30,323 nucleotides of DNA from Welwitschia mirabilis. Its lineage: Eukaryota; Gnetophyta; Gnetopsida; Welwitschiales. Under the pieces are notes generated by a model. The model made no database searches and was not told the DNA's origin. It saw nothing but the letters and a program-made list of their open reading frames with translations. The position numbers and the translations under genes are program-made. The stretch is taken from contig JBOZIK010000001.1 in assembly GCA_051453625.1 (NCBI GenBank), positions 117,427,003 to 117,457,325 of the forward strand. Reading direction: 5' to 3'. Of this stretch, positions 23,457-30,323 are shown in pieces. The stretch's first letter is position 1. Each line of letters starts with the position of its first letter.

Positions 23457-26131
23457 AATTTAGTAATACATGAAATAATTACTTATCAATTATAAGCCAT
23501 TGGTTACAAATCATTATTCATTGCTAGATTAAGTTTGACCTTTAAACAACCTTCATTCAATTATCAAATAAATTTTTTAGCTCTAATGCATCAAAAATGT
23601 ATCTAAGGTATTCCCATTGATTGTGTTGACTCTAGTAATTGATGTGAAGATAGTGGCATGAAAGCTCACCATGTTTTCTAACCTTGTCATTATCTAATCA
23701 TTCATCTATTAAAGATCTACCAATGTTATCATAATGGATAATACTTAGAAAAATATTCAAAAGGATCATAAATGCCCTTTTTATTATCCATGCTAGTGAT
23801 TTATCTTTTGCTATAGTTCTATTAAATACCTACTAAATGAGCCTAAAACATACTCCACAAATGATGTTAAATATGGCCAATTTTGCCTCACAACATAGCC
23901 TCTAACTTAGCATTTATTAGTCCTTGATAAATCAAATAGATAACAAGTAATAAGCCACCTTGATAAATTAAACCATAAATTAAGCATCAAAAATAAATTT
24001 TAGTAATTTACCATGTAGGTTCTCAGCTCAAATGAAATGAAGAATCTATTCTATAATTAATACGTAGTTAAAAGCACCTTCGTCCTGGTATGATCGTCTA
24101 GATAATCAAGTGGACAATGCCTCAATATTTTAATTTTTTAAAGGGCTTTTAATTGGATTTTTTTTTTTTTAAAAACAAAACCCTCTGGAGTAAAACTCAA
24201 TCATGTCAATACATGAAATACTTATAGATCCTCCTAAAATTATCCTTAAAAAGGGGGGAAAATTAAATGATTATGATCTTTTCTACATTAGCCTCTTACT
24301 ACATGTTTACCAAAGATGTGACAATAATATAATGGACTGGTAAAGTAAGTAAAAATCATGCAAGGTTCATTCATGATGTGGTAAAATATTTAACTACATA
24401 TCTAAGTCTCGTGGAGATGTGAATGTATACATGTCTTGCTAAAACACACATGTGAAATTTCAAAAACCATATACCATCAAGTCAAACATGTGTAATATAA
24501 CTCAAAAATGTTCCATTAAATTTTTAGAGTAAAGATTTTTCTAAAAATTTATTCCCAAAGGGGAAAAAACACTCTGATCCCCTACTAAATGAATTAATTC
24601 ATCCCGAATTTCTATAAAAATAGGATTAATAATACTTCCCAAAAAGATCCATTAGGTAACAAAAGTAGATTTTAAATTAATAAATAGATTCATTATAGTA
24701 GGAAATGAGAATTGAGTATACAAGAAAGAACTATAATAGCTTGAATGACTCAGAAAGATTCTAAGAGTAGTAAAAAGAATCCAAAAATACATCAAAGACA
24801 AGAGACTATCTCAAACAAAGTGTAAACTAGGTATCACAAAATAAAAACTTAAACAAAAATGAAAATCACAAAAGAAATGAAATGAAAAATAGGGTAAACT
24901 AGGGATCACACTTGGGGTGAGGTGGAAAATGGAATAGATGTGAAATTGATGGTCAATGGTGAAAACAATAGTATCTGCAAGAAAAGATCAACAATATGAA
25001 GAAACTATAAAAAATGACAAGTTATTAATAATAATGGTATCATCCTTGTAAGAAATATGAGTGACTGTGAAAAGGACTTTGAAACAACTCATGAAAACAC
25101 TATGAAAAGGCTAAGTAAAAATGAACATGTAGAAGATTAACTACTATGTCCTAAATTCTAACCTAACAATATTCATTTGTATATGTCATAAAACTACTTA
25201 TCATTATAGATGCATGGTTTAATGTGATAAATGATGGTGGTTATGATAACATCTCATGATTACTTTACATAGCATTAATGTAGAGTTAGGATCATAATAT
25301 ATTCTAAGCATCAACTATGATAGCAAATAAAACCTTACCAGTTCACCATTCAATAACTAATATGTTGTAAATACTCATGAAGGCATGGCTTTAGAGTTAT
25401 GAGAAATTAAACTAATAGTGTGTTGAAAAACATCACTTGTCATGATGAGGGGAGTTCAATCACTACTAAAATAATAAGGACCCATAAGTAGAAGCTAGAT
25501 CATGGCTAACACACACTCTGATAGAGTTTTCATAGCTACTATATTACATCACTAAAGGCCACTCTTAGGAAAATTTTCCTTAATGTGCTTTTAGTAGGAC
25601 CTCATAAAAATAGAGGATGCATAAAATTTTCTTTTTTTTTTTTTTTTATTCTTATTCTTATTCTTCTTCGTTTTTGCTTGTTTTTACATTGATTGATCAT
25701 GGGAATTGTAAACTAACAAAGTACATAGCTAAAGATAAGCATTTATTTGACATAATTAATACTATAGCAAAATAACATAGATGTTTTTCTTTTAATAGAA
25801 AGTTCATAGACATGGAAATGTCTTAAGATTGGTTAAAACCTAGTCTTACCACCTAAAATGCCCAAAGTAAAACTAATGACATGAAAACTAAAATGGAATT
25901 CAACATAAAACTAAGTTAAGAGATGATTAAGTAGCGAAATAGATCAACCAAGGAGCTAGCTAAGACATCATTTAGATGATGGCAAAGAGAATACCCTTTT
26001 CTTGGTTAAGAGACTCTTCTAAGTTAGTCGCTTCTATAATATTCATGAAGTAATGATAATCATCAAGTGATTGATATAGTTTTAATAATTGTTCATTAAC
26101 ATTTTATCTTTCATTATAGTTTAATTTAGTA
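23434..26131. other. 3' half of the LTR element interior (minus), no gene recognised
   Basis: A+T-rich, with stops in all frames on both strands. It contains a 13-T run at about 24158-24170, a more complex stretch at 24060-24120 with several CpGs (a TCGTCCTGGTATGATCGTC word), and a long T run at 25632-25647 followed by TTCTTA repeats. If the element was autonomous, its pol should lie here, but no RT or integrase motif was found by eye. Confidence 0.4.
25632..25672. repeat. Poly(T) plus TTCTTA microsatellite
   Basis: A run of about 16 T, then ATTCTTATTCTTATTC. On the minus strand this is an A-rich tail-like sequence and could mark the end of a retroposed copy lying to the right, but no such copy was identified. 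Confidence 0.6.
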
Positions 26132-26193
26132 AATCTTAACTAATCTAGCAAGATTTACTTTATCTATAGAATAAGAATCAAAACATGTAGAAA

Positions 26194-26580
26194 TCACTTA
26201 TTTAGTAAAATAAAGACCAAATCATTTAGAAATAATTGATAGAACATGAAAGGTATATGATCTTTTTTAAAGAGAATTAATTTATGATAAAAGAAATATT
26301 TTAATACCATATTAATTTTACAAATTATAGTACCCAAATAAGAGATGAATAATTGATATATTTTAATGTAAAACAATCTCTTATCAAATTAGCATAAAGT
26401 GTTATAAGCATAATCTTTATTTAGTGATTAATTAATGAAATTTCTCAAAAAGAAAGGATGGATCCAAGAAATGTTAAAAAGCTTCTTATAATGATTAGTT
26501 AGAACATGTTTAATATAACTAATAGGTTTCCTAAGATTTAACTCAAAGCATGGATTTTCATGAAGAAGGTAAGGTTTTCC
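26194..26580 (-). pseudogene. Unrecognised minus-strand frame with two stops
   Basis: Reading leftward from 26580, one frame stays open for about 128 codons except for two TAA codons, in DNA where every frame is normally stopped every 10-20 codons. The product begins GKPYLLHENPCFELNL and includes YIKHVLTNHYKKLF and a hydrophobic YLGTIICKIN segment. It is rich in Lys, Phe, Ile and Leu. I do not recognise a family. It lies inside the LTR element and in its orientation, so a polyprotein remnant is plausible. Confidence 0.35.
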
Positions 26581-27019
26581 CTAGTTTAAAATTATAAGCA
26601 ATGCTAAGTTATGTCTTTTAAAAGTTTTAAATAATTAATAGCATAAGACAATGCAATAGAAGAAGGGATGTTAATCCATTTTTTACATAGAGATACAAGA
26701 AGAATATATGAAAAACATTTTTAATGTATTAGATTCTTTAATTTGGATTGTTTCATTAGATGTGGTGAGTCTATCCTTTATTGGATTTCATTAAGTTTCC
26801 ATGGATTCTTCCTTATCCTTCTTCATTGCATTATTTTCATCCTTGTTTTATTTGATATCATCATTTTTTAAGTTCTTATGTACATCAAAAATCTCATTAA
26901 AAAATGTGATTATTATGTTCATCATGAATTGAGAAATTTTCAAATTTTTCTAAAGTCGATACTTCCCTATCATATTAATACTCTAAAGGTAAGTGAATAT
27001 TGGAGATATAATCTAATAT

Positions 27020-27693
27020 TTCTATATCATCATCTAATGAACCATCATCATCGTCATCATTCTTATTTAGTTAGTGAATTAAAACTTTATTGTCATTGAA
27101 TTGGCTATCTTCTACAGGGTGGAATATTGGAAATTGATTTAAGTTTCATCATCTAATTCTACCATTTCATCATCATCATTAAAACGATAGTTGTTACTAT
27201 CTTGTGTAGCACTTTCAGTGTTCTCTTCTTTACTTGTGTAGTTCTTCTCATCATTCTTAAGGTAAAAGCTAGTAGGTGTGATAGAGTAGGCTAAAGCTAG
27301 TATGTGTAATAGAGTAGGCTTGAGAATGTTGTTCTTTTCCATAGATTTGTGTGATGAGTCCTACTAATTTCTTTAAGTTTTTGTTGAGTCTAACATTTTA
27401 AATTGCAAAATAATTATATAAGGAATTCACTTCTTCTTCATATTATTATTCATATTTATCTATGAAAATAGGTTAGGGTTTGCCAAATATATTATTGAAT
27501 GCCTCTCTAAATGTAGGAGGATTTATAAAGCATTGCACATCATTGTCATTTCTACCAAAAAATTAAAAGTATAAAGTGGTTCCATTCTTTGTTTCAACAT
27601 CATTTTTCTCTAAGGATGAGTTTCTACTTCTTCTATAAAGATTTCTTGAAGTGTTATTTTATCAGAAGAATTTTGGTGTTCTCTTTTTCTACT
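27020..27693 (-). pseudogene. Unassigned acidic frames, gag position of the LTR element
   Basis: These lie about 300 bases downstream of the candidate primer site on the same strand, where gag is expected. Three overlapping frames look coding-like in turn. One, from 27693 to about 27460, includes DKITLQEIFIEEVE. One, from about 27604 to 27320, includes NPPTFREAFNNIFGKP and LNKNLKKLVGLITQIYGKEQ, with most stops being TAA. One, at 27342-27139, ends in the acidic NDDDEMVELDDE. A further D-rich stretch lies near 27050. Two or more frameshifts are needed to join them. No zinc knuckle was seen. The assignment to gag rests on position only. Confidence 0.4.
27265..27320. repeat. 28-base tandem duplication
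   Basis: Units 27265-27292 and 27293-27320 start AAAGCTAGTA and end AGAGTAGGCT. They differ at two positions (G/T and G/A). The unit length is not a multiple of three, so it shifts any frame through the acidic region. Confidence 0.9.
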
Positions 27694-27987
27694 AATAAGG
27701 TTTTCTCTACAAGTTTTAGAAATTAAAAGACATATTTAAAGAGGATAATAGATTATTGAAAGAGTATTAGGAAGTTTTTAAAATGGGTAATGAGTGAGGA
27801 AGAATCACTAGAATAAGAAGTTTTCAAATTATTATAAATGAAATTACTCTAGAGATAAATTTAACTTTCTCATGTTGAGTTATTAAAGTAAAATCAACCA
27901 AACCTTATTTGATAATTTTCTTAAAAAACAATTTCTCTATAATGCTTTAACATCATGTTGTACAATAAGAACCAACTAATGTTGAAT

Positions 27988-28008
27988 GGTTCATAAGTAA
28001 TGGCACCA
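27988..28008 (-). other. Candidate primer-binding site
   Basis: On the minus strand, TGGTGCCATTACTTATGAAC begins three bases after the putative end of the 5' LTR. From family knowledge, Athila/Tat elements carry a site starting TGGCGCCGTTGCC here; the match is 14 of 20, and four of the six differences are C-to-T or G-to-A. The location just inside the LTR is the stronger evidence. Confidence 0.5.
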
Positions 28009-28549
28009 AAATAATCAGCTCTCAGGTGTGCATCTATGAAATGTTTCTCCACTTACTAATTAAATATGTAATCTTAGCACACAACACATGCTAGTATAGG
28101 GTGTATCCAAATGTCATAAACTAATGAATAAAACAAAGGAATATTTGAATATTAATTCATTTGAAAAGAAAGGGGCACATCAATATTTTTACTATCTTTA
28201 ATAATGGAATAAGGAAATTAATAATGCAAATGATGAGATGGAATGCAATGCAATGGAAATGAATATGTAATGAAAATAAAATGTAATGTTCTAAATACAA
28301 TTAATTAAATAATTTACTAACTTATTATCATTCAAGTTAGCCCTTATCCTTTGTATTAATATTCGATTCAATCTAGAATAGTATTAAATTAACATTAACA
28401 TAAAGTATAAGGAATATAAAGAGAGAAGCTGAGAAGAAGTACACTTGATTTTACTACCAATTGCACTTGAAATGTATCCACTTAAAAATAGTAATCTCTC
28501 AAAGAAGGAAACATTGCCCAACACCTAGGATAACTTCTATCATAGGTAG

Positions 28550-28683
28550 ATTGGTAATGGGTTGATTGGTAGTTGTGTAATAATTTAGTAACAAATTAAG
28601 TGATAATTACAATAATAATTAAGTAATAGATTCATTGGTGGTTATAATTATTACATTATGATAACCAAAGGAATACAGTTACA
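28550..28683. repeat. 35-base subrepeats in right LTR, before the insert
   Basis: Units of the same family as at 23208-23456: GGTTGATTGGTAGTTG, ACAATAATAATTAAGTAATAG and a C-type unit with ATTACATTATGATAACC. The series resumes at 28921-28999 after the insert. Confidence 0.65.
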
Positions 28684-28920
28684 TTTTAAGTGGTTGGAAG
28701 GTTTTTTTCGCCACTCGGATTTGAACCGAGACGCTCTGGCACTTCTTCCTAAGAGCAGCGTGTCTACCTATTTTACCATGGTGGCTTTTAGTAAAAAACT
28801 AAAACTAGTTAGTAGTTATTAATGTTTATTCCTTTTCAACAAGAAAAAATATAGATATTTTATCTATTTGGCATCAACCGGGGTATGACGCAGATTAGCA
28901 GCGTGACATCATGGGGTGGA
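28684..28920. other. Organelle-derived insert (nuclear plastid DNA) in the LTR
   Basis: A 237-base block absent from the left LTR. The left copy reads straight through AATTACAATAATAATTT, while the right copy has CAGTTACA, the insert, then ATAATAATTT. The insert contains the trnL-UAG pseudogene and about 135 further bases, ending in a G+C-richer word (GGGTATGACGCAGATTAGCAGC) that recalls the 5' half of an organelle tRNA-Pro gene. No repeated target bases are visible at the two edges, so it joined as filler at a break, not as a transposon. A route through mitochondrial DNA carrying plastid sequence is equally possible. Confidence 0.75.
28707..28785 (-). tRNA. trnL-UAG: Plastid-type tRNA-Leu (anticodon UAG), pseudogene
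   Basis: Read on the minus strand, this is 79 bases with the loop CTTAGGA (anticodon UAG), the D-arm word GGTAGACACGC, a long class II variable arm and the T arm CTCGG-TTCAAAT-CCGAG. It closely matches the plastid trnL-UAG as I know it. Damage: the acceptor stem GCCACCA/TGGCGAA has three mismatched pairs, and the anticodon stem CTGCT/AGAAG has one mismatch. No CCA is expected in the gene. It is therefore a transferred copy, unlikely to be charged in the nucleus-cytosol system. Confidence 0.85.
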
Positions 28921-29004
28921 ATAATAATTTATTAATAGACTGATTGATGATTATAATAATAATTTGGTAAAAGACTAATTGGCAGCTATACTTATTACAT
29001 TATT

Positions 29005-29795
29005 TGGCCGAGAGGTCATCCCCAGTCACTGAATTGTCCGGGATGGCATTACCTTACTATAAACTGATTTATCTTAATTTCCCCCATCATTCTCGCCTAC
29101 ACCTGTCATAGCTCCTCGCTACCTGACTTCTTGTTTCCTAGCCTCCTGTGGATCTCCTCTTCTCACCACGCTCTCTACCTTTCGCCTGCCTGACTGCATC
29201 TTTGCCGGTCTACCTTCCCAGCCTGCCGCCTCTGTCTCCTACTTGCCCATAGCTATAGTCTTCCTTGTGCCGGATTGCCATTCACTTCTTACCTGTGATC
29301 TATTTTTAGCGAATGCCTCTACCCTGCGTAACCTGCACTCATTGTGCTACTCGACAACTGGCACCTTGTGCTCTGCATTGTCTCTCCACGCGGACACCTC
29401 TCAGTCACTGCCTAAATCAATTCCGCTGCTATTCCCTCCTCAATGACTACCACCATCTGAGTTCATCTTTGAACTTATGCTTTTCTTCTGCATCCGTTTT
29501 CTGCATGCGCATTATCTTTGCCCACCCCACACCTCATCGTGCATCTTTGTGCTCCTTTAATTCTCCCTTATTGGTGCCCTATGCACTGAGCCTTATACTC
29601 TTCTCCTACTAAGAATTCCGCCTCATCACCTTGATCCATAACCCTTACCACCTGTGTCTAGCATCATTGCGTCAGCTTCTTTTCTCCCTCGCCTCTGTAT
29701 CCACACCGTGGCCCTGAGGTCTGCGCCTTCCTTGCTTGGGCAACACCACCGGCCATTTCCTTTGACTCCACTTGCTACCTCCTGCACATCTTAAT
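29005..29795. other. GC-rich, C+T-skewed island of unknown origin
   Basis: About 790 bases at roughly 50% G+C between flanks of roughly 25%. One strand is strongly pyrimidine-rich (44 of 60 bases in 29101-29160), with many CpG dinucleotides still present. It starts GGCCGAGAGGTCATCCCC and ends near CTGCACATCTT. Two overlapping open frames on the plus strand (29243-29446, 29313-29612) give Ser/Leu/Cys/Pro-rich products typical of C+T-rich DNA, with no domain I recognise; I do not call them genes. It may be captured gene DNA, an untranslated leader of a younger retroelement, or foreign DNA. Confidence 0.6.
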
Positions 29796-29812
29796 CAAAA
29801 TGATCCATAATT

Positions 29813-30323
29813 TGATTTTAAATGAGATATGTTTTTGTTTAAATTATACTTTTTAAAATCAAATTTCTCTTTTAAAATTTAAGTTTTTATTACTTTGTTC
29901 AATGAGACATGTTTTTGTTTAAATTATACTTTTTAAAATCAAATTTCTCTTTTAAAATTTAAGTTTTTATTACTTTGTTTATTTTTAAATTAAGCTTTTA
30001 AAAATAAATTGTGTTTATTTTCTAATATTTAATTTTTTTAAATTATGCTTATTTTTCTTAGATTTGTCATAAATTAATTTCTTTTCACCTTACATTAGGT
30101 TTTCTTGATTTTAATTTTTAAAGTTTTAGGTTTCTTTTGAAATTTATTCCTTAAAATATAGGGTTTTTTACATTAACTTTTTTTAATTTAAGTGGATAAA
30201 ATTAACTTTATTTTTAAATTAAAGTTGATATTCTTTATATTACACTATTTTAAGTTAGGTTTCTTTTCTAAAATTTAATCTTTTATTAGTTCATTTATTT
30301 TTAAATTAAGCTTTTAAAAATTA
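29813..30323. repeat. A+T-rich tandem repeat tract, runs off the window
   Basis: It starts with two 80-base copies (29821-29900, 29901-29980) that differ at only two positions. Beyond them, words such as TTATTTTTAAATTAAGC and AGGTTTCTTTT recur. The block at about 29941-30005 reappears at about 30257-30323, giving a second period near 316 bases. It is probably a satellite-like or LTR-internal repeat. No coding. Confidence 0.8.
29821..29980. repeat. Two 80-base tandem copies, 78/80 identical
   Basis: Each copy starts AATGAGAYATG and ends TTACTTTGTTY. The copies differ only at the eighth base (T/C) and the last base (C/T). In a window where other repeats have drifted heavily, this near-identity marks a recent duplication or an assembly artefact. 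Confidence 0.95.

Larger units (their letters stand above)
22600..28999 (-). mobile_element. LTR retrotransposon, minus orientation, with two LTRs
   Basis: Two long direct repeats (22600-23433 and 28012-28999) enclose 4.6 kb. A sequence resembling the primer-binding site of Athila/Tat-type gypsy elements (minus strand TGGTGCCATTACTTATGAAC; intact members have TGGCGCC at its start) begins three bases inside the right LTR. That orients the element leftward, with the 5' LTR at 28999-28012. The interior has decayed frames on the minus strand but no pol motif I could recognise, so the element is either very decayed or non-autonomous. No clear target-site duplication: the five bases before 22600 are GAAGG, those after 28999 are TTATT. 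Confidence 0.7.
28012..28999 (-). repeat. LTR (5' LTR), split by organelle-derived insert
   Basis: This is the partner of 22600-23433. On the plus strand it begins TAATCAG (left copy TGATCAT) and can be followed through AGCACACAACACATGCTAG near 28076 and the shared ACCAATTGCACTTGAAATG near 28459 into the subrepeats. At 28683/28684 the match stops, and it resumes at 28921 with ATAATAATTT. The end is placed at the CA of TTATTACA, 28998-28999. Many of the differences from the left copy are transitions, indicating an old insertion. Confidence 0.82.

Noticed and set aside
28875-28917. tRNA-Pro-like word GGGTATGACGCAGATTAGCAGC
   Set aside because: Only the 5' half could fit and the anticodon arm is not recognisable, so it is mentioned within the insert but not called as a tRNA.
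29243-29612. Two overlapping open frames in the GC-rich island
   Set aside because: Composition follows the C+T skew (Ser, Leu, Cys, Pro) and no domain is visible, so they are described under the island and not called genes.

Overview
The window looks like intergenic nuclear DNA of a land plant. It is about three-quarters A+T and holds no intact protein-coding gene. Nearly everything I could identify is the decayed remains of plant retrotransposons: a Ty3/gypsy pol of Tat-like type, a Ty1/copia pol, at least two L1-type LINEs, and a further LTR element with two recognisable long terminal repeats. A plastid-type leucine tRNA fragment also points to a plant nucleus. I cannot name the species. 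There are two assembly gaps, at 250-1009 and 12172-12204.

Layout. Positions 1-2008 (+) hold the 3' part of a gypsy pol: zinc finger, DD35E integrase core and C-terminal domain, with 13 in-frame stops in one 660-base stretch. Positions 2009-5250 are non-coding, with blocks of pyrimidine- and purine-rich DNA; they are probably the 3' untranslated region and perhaps the 3' LTR of that element. Positions 6100-6500 are a degenerate GTCAAA/AGTTAAA-type repeat. From about 8700 to 10760 (+) lies a copia pol running from the integrase tail through reverse transcriptase to the RNase H end. A LINE ORF2 fragment (endonuclease and RT) lies at 12780-14390 (+), a LINE ORF1 zinc-knuckle fragment near 15120-15480 (+), and a second ORF2 fragment at 21240-22595 (+). 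That fragment stops where a long direct repeat begins.

Positions 22600-28999 are best read as one LTR element in minus orientation. Its two LTRs match over most of their length, and a primer-binding-site-like sequence lies three bases inside the right-hand (5') LTR. Its 4.6 kb interior has acidic, decayed reading frames that I could not assign. The right LTR is split by a 237-base insert carrying a plastid trnL-UAG pseudogene. The uninterrupted left LTR lets both insertion points be read almost to the base.

Positions 29005-29795 form a sharply bounded block of about 50% GC with strong C+T skew and many surviving CpG sites, quite unlike the rest. It is followed by an A+T-rich tandem-repeat tract to the end of the window.

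The genes do not work together as a system. The common theme is layered insertion followed by decay, largely C-to-T and G-to-A change, as expected for long-methylated transposon DNA. I found no new biological system. The best leads are the organelle insert in the LTR, the GC-rich C+T-skewed island, the unassigned minus-strand frames inside the LTR element, and the 35-base subrepeats of its LTRs.
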